Assembly (NCBI RefSeq): GCF_002101585.1
Contig: NZ_LQOT01000069.1
Span: 248,001 to 312,000, forward strand
Origin: Mycolicibacter engbaekii
GTDB lineage: Bacteria; Actinomycetota; Actinomycetes; Mycobacteriales; Mycobacteriaceae
DNA: 64,000 bases
Direction: 5' to 3'
How positions within the stretch are numbered: the stretch's first letter is position 1; every line of letters starts with the position of its first letter. Of this stretch, positions 25,511 to 34,569 are shown piece by piece. A model generated the notes under the pieces. The model did not search any database. It was given only the letters and a program-made list of their open reading frames with translations, and was not told the origin of the DNA. Position numbers and translations under genes: made by a program.

Positions 25511-26945
25511 GTTGCGCCACCCGTGGGGTGAAGCTGCCGTGGAAGGTGAGCGGCAGGTGATGCCGTAGCCGGCCGGTGTAGACCGGTCCGGTGTCGATGT
25601 TCTTGGCATCGAGCACCGCCAGGCCCGCGCGGTTGCTGACCCCGTCCTGGGTGGCCACCAGCAACCAGCCGTCGTCCTCGTCGGTACCGCCGGGCCGGGC
25701 GGCGAAGACCGCTTCGTGCGGCTGGTGGCCATAGGGGAACTGGTGGGTGACCACCGTGCCGGTGGTGTTGTCGATCTTGGCCACCGCGTTGGGGTAGTCG
25801 CTGCCGTCGGCGTCCGCGGACAGATAGGTGTAGCGGTTCGGCCGGCTGGTCTTGGTGATGTTGAAGGACGGGAACTCGCCGCGAAGATCACTCACCGGCT
25901 CGTGAATCACCTTGTCGGTTTTGGTGATCCGCAGCCGCAGCAAGGTCCCGCCGTAAGAGCCGATGTCGCTGGCCCGGTCGGTGCTCAAGCTGGAGAGCTG
26001 CCCGTTGAGCTGTTCCCACGTCGAGTCGTAGTTCACCAGCTCCACCACGGTGTCGGTGCCGTCCTCGTAGGAGTTGGCCAGGTGCAGGTGCAGCAGCGGG
26101 TCGGTGTAGAGCACCCGTGGCTTGCCGCCGTCGCGCGGCACCAGACCGATCAGGGTGCCTCGTGACGCGTCGTACTCGATGGCATCGATGAAGTTACGCA
26201 GCCCGAATGCGGCGCCCATCATCTTCGATGTCGGGAAGACCAGCGGTGGAATCACGAAGACCATGTGCTTGCTGGTCAGGCCGACGTCGTGGTTGAACAT
26301 CGCCAGCGGCAGATCGAGCTGGCCGAGTCGGTGCAACTTGCCCGCGCGGTCCACGCGGTAGCAGATCAGCTTCGGGAACGGCACCATGGCCAGGCCGAAG
26401 TTGAACATCTCCTTGGTGTCGGGGTCCCACTTGGGATGCGCGGAGAACGCGCCGAGCCATTTCAGCGCACCCCCGAAGTCGTGAATGCCGACGGTGTCGA
26501 GGGTGTCGGGGTCGATCTCGGTGGGCGGGCCGCCCTCCCACAGCGCCAGCAGCTTGCCGGCGTGCATCACCACGCCGGTGTTGGCCACGTTGGCCGGGAA
26601 CCGCAGTGCGTTGGTGAGCACGCCGCCGGGACGCATGGTCCCCAGCGCGCGATAGGGCGCTCCCCGCGAGGTCAGCGATTTGCGGTAGTGCTTGGTTCGC
26701 ACATACCTGTTGCGGTAATGCACCGATCCGTCGGCCATGGAGAACATCGACAGCATGCCGTCGCCGTCGAACAGGTGACCCAGCGCCTGCCCGCCGGCGT
26801 CGAGCTTGCCAGAGCCGTTGCGGTACAGCGTTCCTTGCAGGTCCTCCGGGATCGCGCCGTCGAAATCATCGATGGTGTAGTCATATTCGTCATAGAGCGG
26901 GGTGTAGGCGGCGAAGTCGGCACCGGCAGTGTCGGGGTTGGTCAC
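25500..26945 (-). CDS. Carotenoid cleavage oxygenase (RPE65/CCD family), copy 1
   Basis: 481-residue non-heme iron dioxygenase of the seven-bladed propeller family, which cleaves conjugated double bonds of carotenoids, apocarotenoids or stilbenoids. The four iron-binding His are in recognisable contexts: H170 (SAHPKWDP), H219 (MFNHDVG), H288 (LHLHLANSYED) and H469 (TFHGSF). The N-terminal YRNGSG and HLFDGDGM motifs are typical. GTG at 26945 is preferred, with AGGACC nearby and the D27-like stop 8 bases upstream. Last gene of the mce-linked leftward unit. The bond cleaved cannot be told from sequence. Confidence 0.93.
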   Translation of the reverse strand: MTNPDTAGADFAAYTPLYDEYDYTIDDFDGAIPEDLQGTLYRNGSGKLDAGGQALGHLFDGDGMLSMFSMADGSVHYRNRYVRTKHYRKSLTSRGAPYRALGTMRPGGVLTNALRFPANVANTGVVMHAGKLLALWEGGPPTEIDPDTLDTVGIHDFGGALKWLGAFSAHPKWDPDTKEMFNFGLAMVPFPKLICYRVDRAGKLHRLGQLDLPLAMFNHDVGLTSKHMVFVIPPLVFPTSKMMGAAFGLRNFIDAIEYDASRGTLIGLVPRDGGKPRVLYTDPLLHLHLANSYEDGTDTVVELVNYDSTWEQLNGQLSSLSTDRASDIGSYGGTLLRLRITKTDKVIHEPVSDLRGEFPSFNITKTSRPNRYTYLSADADGSDYPNAVAKIDNTTGTVVTHQFPYGHQPHEAVFAARPGGTDEDDGWLLVATQDGVSNRAGLAVLDAKNIDTGPVYTGRLRHHLPLTFHGSFTPRVAQPTR

Positions 26946-26953
26946 AAGCGGTC

Positions 26954-27628
26954 CTATCTGTTGGAGTGGCTCGCGGCGGGATGGACCCGCAGCGTGCAGG
27001 ACAGTCCGGGCAGATGCGGGTCGAACTCCAAGGGCATCGCCGAGTCTTTGTCGAACAACTTCTCGCAGGCTGCTTTGCATGCCATCAGGCATGAATGCTC
27101 CTGCGCCACGCCCGCCTCGGTGGCGGTGTGCATGGCGCATTCGGGGATTTCATACACCAGGGTGCCGTCGGGCTCGACACCGGTCCGTCTGATCGGCCCG
27201 ACCAGGAACGTCGCCACCGAGACGCCGGCGTCCATCACAGGGGGATACAGGGCGCGCGGAACCAGGGTGACCGTGCCGAATGCCGGCAGCAGGAAGCGCA
27301 GCCAACTGCGCAATCTGGCTGCCACGGTGTCGGAGACCAGCCGCTCGACATCGTCTCGTGGCAGTTTCTTCACCAAACCGGAGATGGCCCATTCCAGTTC
27401 GCGGACGAACTGTCCGTAGCGGCGCCGCCAGGATTCGCGGGCAGAAAGCCGGGCCCCCGGCGCCACCCGCCTGGTGATCACCGACTCCCACTCGGCGTCC
27501 ACCACCGCGCGGTCGTCGGCGAGCTCGCGCAGCACCGGCAGCAGCACCGTCTCCGGGATGTCGCCCACCCGGCCCAGCATGGAGCGCATGATCAGGTCGT
27601 CACGCAGCTCGCTGATTCTGTTGCTCAT
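26954..27628 (-). CDS. DWARF27-like (DUF4033) putative carotenoid isomerase
   Basis: 224 residues. The C-terminal 60 residues match my memory of the D27-like domain (PF13225): C164, then C180-x3-C184-x3-C188 followed by a Phe, then a MPLEFDP segment and S210-C211 with hydrophobic residues after it, the same spacing as the plant C-x3-C-x3-C ... P-N-F-x3-S-C pattern. Plant D27 is an iron-containing beta-carotene 9-cis/all-trans isomerase that feeds carotenoid cleavage dioxygenases. Residues 1-150 are mostly helical. The ATG at 27628 has GTGGAG before it and overlaps the preceding 30-codon ORF (ATGA). A carotenoid oxygenase follows 8 bases later. An ATC-hydrolase-like Cys-rich domain is a weaker alternative. 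Function in bacteria is inferred. Confidence 0.68.
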   Translation of the reverse strand: MSNRISELRDDLIMRSMLGRVGDIPETVLLPVLRELADDRAVVDAEWESVITRRVAPGARLSARESWRRRYGQFVRELEWAISGLVKKLPRDDVERLVSDTVAARLRSWLRFLLPAFGTVTLVPRALYPPVMDAGVSVATFLVGPIRRTGVEPDGTLVYEIPECAMHTATEAGVAQEHSCLMACKAACEKLFDKDSAMPLEFDPHLPGLSCTLRVHPAASHSNR

Positions 27629-27717
27629 GGCAGCTCCACTTTCTCGGGTTTGCACTGAACGGTGTCATCGGGTGGCCGGCCGAGAGCGTCGGCCTCGGCG
27701 GGGGCCGTTGCGGGCAT
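27625..27717 (-). CDS. 30-codon ORF between mceF and the D27-like gene
   Basis: Encodes MPATAPAEADALGRPPDD followed by TVQCKPEKVELP. It has an almost ideal ribosome-binding site (AAGGAG, 7 bases before the ATG) and its TGA overlaps the ATG of the D27-like gene. It begins 14 bases after the mceF stop. It contains a single Cys and no hydrophobic stretch. I recognise no family. It may be a real small protein or a leader that couples translation of the D27-like gene to the mce genes. Confidence 0.5.
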   Translation of the reverse strand: MPATAPAEADALGRPPDDTVQCKPEKVELP

Positions 27718-27731
27718 CTGTCGTCTCCTTG

Positions 27732-29015
27732 TCAGTTCCAGGGAATGCCCTGGCGGTGTGGTTCGGATTGCGGCGGCATGACCGGACCGCCGTAGGGCAG
27801 TGGAATGGTGTGCGGGCCGATGGGGGTGGGATCGGTGCGGCGCAGCGGATCCCAGCCCGGCGGCGGGCCGGCGGTGTCGTCACCGGGTGGGCGGGGCGCG
27901 TTGCGGGCACCGCGGATCAGCAGTCCGGGGTCGTCGTTGAGGCAGTAGGTGTGCAGGTAGGGCTCCGGGTAATTCGGGATGAACGGCACATCGCGGGGGT
28001 GCGGGTAGTCGCAGATGTAGCGGGGGTAGATGTCGGCGATCGCCCAGATGCCGCCGCCGTGCATCAGGCTGGCGACGCCGTCGAGCAGGGGCGGGCGATC
28101 GTCGCGGAACAACTGTTGCAGTGCGGGAACGCGGACGTAGGACAGTTGCGCGACGGTGGTCAGGTTGCCCAGCAACTGCACCATGGTCTCGGAGTTGTCG
28201 GCGATCACCCGGTCGATCGTGGCGAGCGTATTCGGGGTGTCTTCGAGCAGGCGCCGCATGCCGGCATCCTTGGCGCTGACTCCGGCCAAAGTACTGCCGA
28301 GATTGGCCGCGATAGAACGTATTCCGTCCGACCCCTCATCGAAGATCCGGAAGGCCGGGCGGCTGCTGCGCAGCAGTGTCACGGTTTGCGGCAGCACTCC
28401 GTCCAGCGTGGAGATGAGCAGCTGGCCGCCGCTGAGCAACTCGCGCAGCTTCTGCGGTCCCTGCTCGCTGACCCCGAGCTCACCGAGGACCGCGTGGAGC
28501 TGAACCGGATCGGTCTGTGCCAGCAGTCCGTCGACATTGTTCAGCAGCCGCCAGATCGGAATCGGGGTACTGGTGTCGGATCGGCCGATCACGGTGCCGT
28601 CGGTGAGCAACGGGCCGGTGGACTCGGCCGGTTCGAGATTGAGGTACTGCTCGCCGGCCGGCGACAACCCGGACACCCGGGCCACCATGCCCTCGCGCGG
28701 GATCCGGGCGTGTGCGTCGATACGGGCGACGGCGCGCACGCCGTCACCGGTGAAGTCCACCGAGGCCACCCGGCCGATCGGAACCCCCCGCAGGGTGACG
28801 TCCTGGTTGGCCAGCAGGCCGCCGGATTCGTCGAGGTCCACCGTCACCGTCATCTGGTCGGCGAAGGGGTTGTCGCGCAAGGCGCCGAAGAGCAGATAGG
28901 CGACGCCGACGACCACCAGGCCGACCTGTGCGATGCCCGATATGAGCAGCCGGTGCGCCACACCGGTGCGCACCGCCCGCAGAACCAGCGCGGCGATCAG
29001 TTCGACGGGCTTCAT
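27732..29015 (-). CDS. mceF: Mce family protein MceF
   Basis: 427 residues: one N-terminal transmembrane helix (VGLVVVGVAYLLFGAL), the MlaD/Mce beta-barrel domain (about residues 40-120, LLANQDVTLRGVPIGRV), a long helical region, and a proline-rich C-terminal tail. In Mce complexes the six A-F subunits form a periplasmic hexamer and tunnel that carries lipids to the YrbE permease. ATG at 29015 overlaps the mceE stop (ATGA). Confidence 0.93.
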   Translation of the reverse strand: MKPVELIAALVLRAVRTGVAHRLLISGIAQVGLVVVGVAYLLFGALRDNPFADQMTVTVDLDESGGLLANQDVTLRGVPIGRVASVDFTGDGVRAVARIDAHARIPREGMVARVSGLSPAGEQYLNLEPAESTGPLLTDGTVIGRSDTSTPIPIWRLLNNVDGLLAQTDPVQLHAVLGELGVSEQGPQKLRELLSGGQLLISTLDGVLPQTVTLLRSSRPAFRIFDEGSDGIRSIAANLGSTLAGVSAKDAGMRRLLEDTPNTLATIDRVIADNSETMVQLLGNLTTVAQLSYVRVPALQQLFRDDRPPLLDGVASLMHGGGIWAIADIYPRYICDYPHPRDVPFIPNYPEPYLHTYCLNDDPGLLIRGARNAPRPPGDDTAGPPPGWDPLRRTDPTPIGPHTIPLPYGGPVMPPQSEPHRQGIPWN

Positions 29016-30130
29016 TGCGGCGGCCCCCAGATCCGGCCCCGGTCGGTGCCCCAGACCCGATCGCCCAACTGGGTGATGACGTAGCGCAACGAGCCGACCA
29101 GGTTGTCCCAGTCGGCCCACTTGGGGCCGTGGAACTCCGGATCGCCCAGATGGTTCTTGTCCGCGATGTGGCCGAGCGCCAACTGCTGCAGGTCGACGTC
29201 GGAGTGCGCCGCGTTGGCACTGAACAGCTTCAGCACCGGAGGCAGGATTCGCACCATGTTGTCCAAACTCACGCCGGGGTCCAGCGCCGTCTCGTTGAAC
29301 ACGCGGGAAAGTTCGTCGACATCGTGGATCAGGCTGCGGGTGTCGACGCCGGCAATGGACGGGAATCGTTGCAGCTGGCCGGTGATCGCCCCCATCTGGT
29401 CCACCAGATCGACGATGGTGGAGGTCTGGCCGGCGAGCACGCCCAACGCCGGCGCCGACGAACCCAGCACGTCGTTGATCGACTGCCGCCGGCTGTGGAG
29501 GATGTCGGCCAGCGCTGTGGTCTGCTGCATCACCCCGCGAAGATCGTCGGTGCGCTCCGACATGGTGGTCACCAGCGCACGCGATTCACCGATCATGGCG
29601 GCCAGGCCGTCACCGTCATGACCGACCGCGTCGCCCACGCCGTTGAGAACCCTGGTCAGGTTGCCGATCACGCCGCCGTTGACCAGCATCGAGGTCGAGG
29701 CCAGGACTTCCTCGACGGTGGCCGCGGCCTGGGTCGCGGAGATCGGGATGGTGTCGCCATCGTGCAGCAGCGCCGCACCGGCTGCCGTCGGCGGCTGCGT
29801 GAGCGCGACGAAGATGTCGCCCAGTGGAGTGGCCGACCGCAGTTCGGCGGTGGTCCCCACCGGCAACCGGACGTCGGCGAGAATCCGCATATCGACCACG
29901 GCGGTGTAATCCCTGGCCGCCATCGACACCACCTCGCCGACATCGGCGCCGCCGAGCCGGATCTTGGCCCGATCCGGCAGGTTCAGTGCGTTGGAGAACA
30001 CCGCGTTCAGGTGATAGCTGTCGCCGCCGATGCCGGGGGCGGGCAGGGGCAGCTGTTCCACCCCGACCGAACAGCCGGCGAGCGCCATGCTCGCGGCCAG
30101 GGGCAGCGCCGCCAGAATCCGCCGGGTCAT
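29012..30130 (-). CDS. mceE: Mce family lipoprotein MceE
   Basis: 372 residues with a lipoprotein signal peptide and lipobox LAGC (C20), the usual form of MceE (LprK-type) subunits. The Mce domain follows (PDRAKIRLGGADVGEV), then a helical tunnel region. ATG at 30130 overlaps the mceD stop, and its stop overlaps mceF. The lipid anchor should fix one of the six subunits to the membrane. Confidence 0.94.
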   Translation of the reverse strand: MTRRILAALPLAASMALAGCSVGVEQLPLPAPGIGGDSYHLNAVFSNALNLPDRAKIRLGGADVGEVVSMAARDYTAVVDMRILADVRLPVGTTAELRSATPLGDIFVALTQPPTAAGAALLHDGDTIPISATQAAATVEEVLASTSMLVNGGVIGNLTRVLNGVGDAVGHDGDGLAAMIGESRALVTTMSERTDDLRGVMQQTTALADILHSRRQSINDVLGSSAPALGVLAGQTSTIVDLVDQMGAITGQLQRFPSIAGVDTRSLIHDVDELSRVFNETALDPGVSLDNMVRILPPVLKLFSANAAHSDVDLQQLALGHIADKNHLGDPEFHGPKWADWDNLVGSLRYVITQLGDRVWGTDRGRIWGPPQ

Positions 30131-31233
30131 TGCCCCAACCTCGTCATCGCCTCAAGGACGGATGTGACCCCGAAATCGGGTCCGAGATCGCGGATCGTGC
30201 CGGTGCGGCAACCCAATTGCCGCAGACCCAGGATGTTGCAGACCTCTTTGGTCATCGAGCTGTCGAAGAACACCGAATCGAAGTGCGCAGCCACCCGCAA
30301 CATGCCGTTGTCGGTGTCCATCGCATTGACCACGTTGTCGATCGCCAGCGGAGCGACGTCGAAGACCTCCGCCAGTTCGCGGCGATAGTCCGCCAGGGCT
30401 GTGGTCAGGGCGCTGCTGCTGCGCAGGGTTGCCATCAGGTTCTCGCCGTTGTCGGACAGCAGCGTGTTGAGCTGGCCGAGCACCTGGTTGAGCGAGCGGC
30501 CGGTGTCTCCGTTGCCGACGCCCTGCTGGGCTGCGATGGCGCTGAGCTGGCGGATGTCGGCGCCGAACGCGCGCACCACGTCCTGGTTTCGCGCCGCGGC
30601 GTCGGTCAGCCGGCTCAGGTTCGTGACGATGGTGGTGATGTTCTGGCGGGTCGCCTGCCCCTCGTCGTCCCCGGTCCGCAGCGCCGTCGAGAGCTGGCCG
30701 AGTGCATCCTTGATCTGCTGACCGCTGGTGGTGGTGATCTTCGATGTCGCGGTGAGGATGTCGGCCATCGGCCCGCCGCCGTGGCCGTCGCCGCCGAGCG
30801 CGGTGCCGAGCTTGTCGACCATCTTGAGCACCCGGTCGAACTCGATCGGCGTCTTGGTGCGGTCCAGGCCCAGTACGGCGCCGTCGGGCAGGACGGGCCC
30901 GCCGGCGTAGGGCGGGGTCAGTTCGACGTGGCGGTCGGTGAGGATCGAGGTACCCACCGTCACCGCCTGGACGTCGGCGGGTAGGGCGACCTTCGAGTCC
31001 ACTTCGAGGACGACATCGACGTAGCTGCTGCGCGGCGTGATCGAGGCGACGCGGCCCACCGGCATGCCGAGCACCGCCACGGTGTTGCCGGTGTAGAGGC
31101 CGATCACGTTGTCGAACCGGGCGGTGATGGTGCGCTGTCCGGAGCTCGCCGCGGACCGCAGCGTATATCCGGCACCGAGCACCGCGGCTGCGGCCAGCAC
31201 GATGACGGCGACGACGAGGGCCCGTTTGGTCAT
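30127..31233 (-). CDS. mceD: Mce family protein MceD
   Basis: 368 residues: N-terminal transmembrane helix (ALVVAVIVLAAAAVLGAGY), Mce domain (ARFDNVIGLYTGNTVAVLGMPVGRV, then RHVELTPPYAGG), and a helical region. A C-terminal Cys pair (EVCNILGLRQLGC) is present as in MceB and MceC here. ATG at 31233 overlaps the mceC stop (ATGA). Confidence 0.93.
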   Translation of the reverse strand: MTKRALVVAVIVLAAAAVLGAGYTLRSAASSGQRTITARFDNVIGLYTGNTVAVLGMPVGRVASITPRSSYVDVVLEVDSKVALPADVQAVTVGTSILTDRHVELTPPYAGGPVLPDGAVLGLDRTKTPIEFDRVLKMVDKLGTALGGDGHGGGPMADILTATSKITTTSGQQIKDALGQLSTALRTGDDEGQATRQNITTIVTNLSRLTDAAARNQDVVRAFGADIRQLSAIAAQQGVGNGDTGRSLNQVLGQLNTLLSDNGENLMATLRSSSALTTALADYRRELAEVFDVAPLAIDNVVNAMDTDNGMLRVAAHFDSVFFDSSMTKEVCNILGLRQLGCRTGTIRDLGPDFGVTSVLEAMTRLGQ

Positions 31234-32273
31234 TCGCAGTCCTTGAAGTACTGGTAGCGCTCCGGCCAGCGGAATTGCTCGGCCCGGCCGCTGATCGCGC
31301 ACATCCAGGAATCCACCAGCAGACCACCGGGCAGTGCGAAGTCCAGAAACGGACCGGAACCGGTGGCGTTGGCCACGTTTCGCATGGCCACCGGCATCAC
31401 CTGGAACAGGTTGCGCAACAGTTCGTCGTGGTCGCCCAGCATCGCGGTGGCCTGACGGATGTCACTGAGCAGCCGGTCGAGCTGGGCGTGGTCGCCGACG
31501 GTGATGTCGCGGGCGGTGGCGACCAGTGTGGTGGCGGCGTCCATCAGCCGCAGCACCGCGTCGCGGCGCGCCGTCACCTCGCCGAACAGCTGATGACCCT
31601 GATCGACCAGGGCGGCGAGATCGGCCTGCTGGCCGCCGAGGATCTCGGCGATCTCGGCGGTGCTGCGCAGCAGCCCGGCGATCTGGTCGCGGCGGTCGGC
31701 GATGACCCGCGACAGGTTCTGCACGTTGGTCAGGGCGTCGGGCAGGATAGCGGGCAGGTCACGCAGCTGGGTCGAGACCGCCTGCATGGATTGGGCGAAT
31801 CGCTGCGCGTCGACATCCTCGAAGGTGTTGGTCGAGTCCTGCAACAGTCGCTGCAGATCGTAGGGGACGTCGGTGTGCGCCAGGGTGATTCGCCGGCCTT
31901 CGAGTTCACCGTCACCGGCGGGCTTGAGCTCGACGTAGCGAGCGCCCAGCACGGTGGTCAGCTTGATGGCAGCCCGGGTCTGCGAACCCAGCACCACGTC
32001 GCGGCGAATCTTCATCGAGACCAGCACGTGAGCGCCGGCCAGCGCGGTGTCCTCGACGGTGCCGACCGGGACGCCGGCGATGCTCACCTCATCGCCCGGC
32101 CGGATGCTGGCTGCCTGGAGAAACTCCGCGTAATACGTTGTCTTGCCGAGGTTCAGCGTGGTCAGCAGCGTGGTCGCGGCGATCACCGCCGTCAGGGTCA
32201 GCACGGCGATGGTGCCCAGCCAGGCCTGGTTGCGGTCCTCGAGGACCGGTTTGCGTGTGCGCGGTGCTCCCAT
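31230..32273 (-). CDS. mceC: Mce family protein MceC
   Basis: 347 residues: N-terminal transmembrane helix (LGTIAVLTLTAVIAATTLLTTL), Mce domain (IRPGDEVSIAGVPVGTV ... GARYVELKPAG), helical tunnel region and a C-terminal Cys pair (MCAIS, KDCE). ATG at 32273 follows a GGTGAGG ribosome-binding site. A GTG at 32282 that overlaps the mceB stop is an alternative start adding three residues. Confidence 0.93.
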   Translation of the reverse strand: MGAPRTRKPVLEDRNQAWLGTIAVLTLTAVIAATTLLTTLNLGKTTYYAEFLQAASIRPGDEVSIAGVPVGTVEDTALAGAHVLVSMKIRRDVVLGSQTRAAIKLTTVLGARYVELKPAGDGELEGRRITLAHTDVPYDLQRLLQDSTNTFEDVDAQRFAQSMQAVSTQLRDLPAILPDALTNVQNLSRVIADRRDQIAGLLRSTAEIAEILGGQQADLAALVDQGHQLFGEVTARRDAVLRLMDAATTLVATARDITVGDHAQLDRLLSDIRQATAMLGDHDELLRNLFQVMPVAMRNVANATGSGPFLDFALPGGLLVDSWMCAISGRAEQFRWPERYQYFKDCE

Positions 32274-32278
32274 GGTCC

Positions 32279-33319
32279 TCACCTGCACTGCGCCGAGTAC
32301 TTGCGCCAACCGCCCGGGGTTGCGGCGTTGATGATGCTGGGCACGATCGGTTTGAGGAAGTTGAACAAGGTGAAGTTGAAGTCGCAGGCCTGGGCGCTCA
32401 TAGCGGTGCTGTCGCCGGTGATTCGGGCCAGGCCCTTGAAGACCGCGGGAAGATTGGCGCCCATGGTGGCCCACTGGTCCTGTCGCGCGATCATGGTCGC
32501 CAGGAGGCCTGGCTCGCGGTTGAGGGTGTCCTCCAGGTCGGGGCGCACCGCGGTGAGAATCCCGGAGAGCCGTCCCACCACCGTGGAGATGGAACCCATC
32601 GCGGTGATCAGTTCGTCGCGGTGGACATTGAGGCCGGCCACGACGGCGCGGACCTGCGACAGCGTGGTCTGCAGAGCTGTGCCCTGATCGGCCAGGTTCT
32701 GGGTGACCGCGGTGAGGCTGGTGATCAGCTGGCCCAGCAGGTCATCGGGGCCGGCCAGGGATTTCGCCAGGCGGGAGGTTTCGCCGACCAGTACCGCGAG
32801 CGAACTCGAGTCGCCCTGGAGCGCTTTGATCAGCGCATTGGACAGGTTTCCCCGGTTGTCCGGGTCCAACAGGGTGAACAGCGGTTCGAAACCGTTGAGC
32901 AGGTGGGTGACGTCGAACGACGGCTCGGTGCGCTCCATCGGGATGGTGGCACCGTCGGGAAGCTTGTCCGGGTGCCCGAAATCCGCCAGGGTCAAACCGA
33001 TGTAGCGCTGTCCGATGATGTTCTGGTAGACGACCGAGGCCATGGTGTCGCCGTACACGGGCTGGTTGCGCTGGATGCGGAATCGCACCCTGGCGTGGTC
33101 GCCGTCGAGGTCCACCGCGTCTACCCGGCCGACCCGGACCCCGGCCATGCGGACATCCGATCCGGGCCGTAGCCCCGTGACGTCGCTGAACAGCGCGGTG
33201 TAGGTGTTGGTCGGGCCGGCCACGTCGCGGCGCAGGGTGACCAGGATGGTCCCGGTGAGCGAGATGCACATAACCAGGAACAGGGTCAGCAAGACCAGCT
33301 GGCGGCGGTGGGCGGTCAT
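32279..33319 (-). CDS. mceB: Mce family protein MceB
   Basis: 346 residues: N-terminal transmembrane helix (LVLLTLFLVMCISLTGTILV), Mce domain (TGLRPGSDVRMAGVRVGRV ... GQRYIGLTL), helical region, and C-terminal cysteines (QACDFN, SAQCR). ATG at 33319 overlaps the mceA stop. The longer open frame upstream is a shadow of mceA. Confidence 0.93.
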   Translation of the reverse strand: MTAHRRQLVLLTLFLVMCISLTGTILVTLRRDVAGPTNTYTALFSDVTGLRPGSDVRMAGVRVGRVDAVDLDGDHARVRFRIQRNQPVYGDTMASVVYQNIIGQRYIGLTLADFGHPDKLPDGATIPMERTEPSFDVTHLLNGFEPLFTLLDPDNRGNLSNALIKALQGDSSSLAVLVGETSRLAKSLAGPDDLLGQLITSLTAVTQNLADQGTALQTTLSQVRAVVAGLNVHRDELITAMGSISTVVGRLSGILTAVRPDLEDTLNREPGLLATMIARQDQWATMGANLPAVFKGLARITGDSTAMSAQACDFNFTLFNFLKPIVPSIINAATPGGWRKYSAQCR

Positions 33320-34569
33320 GGCGTGCCGCCCGGGGTGAAAGTGGGCTCCGGCGAGGCGCTTCCGGCCGGCCCCAGCAGGACCCGGTCGGCGGCGTTGGCG
33401 GGTTCGGGCAGGGTGATGCCAGGTGGCGGAACATACGAGCGTGGGTCGGGAATCCCGTGGGTGTCGACGACGGGTGTCGTCTCGGGTGCGGTCTCGCAGC
33501 TGGGGCCGCGCAGCTCGCCGTAGACCGGACAGTCGCTGCGGGTGTAAAGGCGCAGCGGGGCCAGCGCCACCGCCAGCTTGAAGCTGAAGCTGAGTTTGGT
33601 GCCGGTGCGGGTCCACAGCTCGTCGAAGAACGTGTCGACCAGGTTGTTGATGCCCAGTGCGATCGCCGGGAACTTCGCCGAGCTGTCGGCCAGCACACCG
33701 ACCACCGGCGTCATCTGGGTGCCGATGGCCACCAATTCGTCGGTGTGGTTGTCCATGGCGGTGCGCATGGTGCCGACGGTGTCCTGCGCCCCGGTGAGCA
33801 GGTTCTGCAGTGCCGCCTGTTTTTCGGCGACGGTGCGCATGGGCACTACGGCATGGTGCAGCGCATCGACCAAGTCGGGCGCGGTGCCGCGCAGCGCGGC
33901 GATGGCTGACTCCCAGGTCTTCAGCGTCGACGGTGCACTGTCGTCGGCGCTGAGCTCGTTCATCTCGGCGACGATCCGGTTGAGGCCCTGGGCGGCCGAG
34001 CTCAGCGCCGGTCCCTGGCCGGCGGTGGCGTCCGCCAGCACCCGGATCAGGCCGAGGGTGTGCTCGTTGCCGGGACGGGTGACGGCGGTGACCAGATCAC
34101 GCAGTTTGGCCAGGGTGTTCTGGAACAACTGGGTGGGCAGGGTGCGGTCCTCGGTGACGACGTCGCCGTTTTTCACCACCGCCGCCGGCCCGTTGTCGAC
34201 GAGCTGGACCGTGGACACCGCAAAGGCGTTGCTGGGGACGATGCGTGCGGTCACGGTGTTCGGAATACCGCGTGCGCGATCGGGTTTGAGGTCTATATGC
34301 ACCACGTTCGGTTCCTGGTCCGTGGCCGGTATCACGGTGCGGACCGCGCCGACCAGCACGCCGCGGAACTTCACATCGGATTTGGGGGGCAGGCCGTCTC
34401 CGACGCTGGACAGCACCGCGATGATCTGCACCCGCGGGTCCAGCTTGCCCGCCGACTTCTCCAGCAGCAGCCAGCCGGTCAGCGCGCAGATCAGGAGGAA
34501 GGCCACGCCGCTGCCCACCAAGGCCGGGGTGGAGGGACCCCGGCCGTCGAAGTCGAAACGGTTCGGCAT
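33316..34569 (-). CDS. mceA: Mce family protein MceA
   Basis: 417 residues: N-terminal transmembrane helix (VGSGVAFLLICALTGWLLL), Mce domain (GLPPKSDVKFRGVLVGAV), a long helical region and a proline-rich C-terminal tail after SDCPVYGELRGPSC. Such tails are usual for MceA. The ATG is directly adjacent to the yrbEB stop (TAG-ATG), so the permease and substrate-binding genes are tightly coupled. Confidence 0.93.
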   Translation of the reverse strand: MPNRFDFDGRGPSTPALVGSGVAFLLICALTGWLLLEKSAGKLDPRVQIIAVLSSVGDGLPPKSDVKFRGVLVGAVRTVIPATDQEPNVVHIDLKPDRARGIPNTVTARIVPSNAFAVSTVQLVDNGPAAVVKNGDVVTEDRTLPTQLFQNTLAKLRDLVTAVTRPGNEHTLGLIRVLADATAGQGPALSSAAQGLNRIVAEMNELSADDSAPSTLKTWESAIAALRGTAPDLVDALHHAVVPMRTVAEKQAALQNLLTGAQDTVGTMRTAMDNHTDELVAIGTQMTPVVGVLADSSAKFPAIALGINNLVDTFFDELWTRTGTKLSFSFKLAVALAPLRLYTRSDCPVYGELRGPSCETAPETTPVVDTHGIPDPRSYVPPPGITLPEPANAADRVLLGPAGSASPEPTFTPGGTP

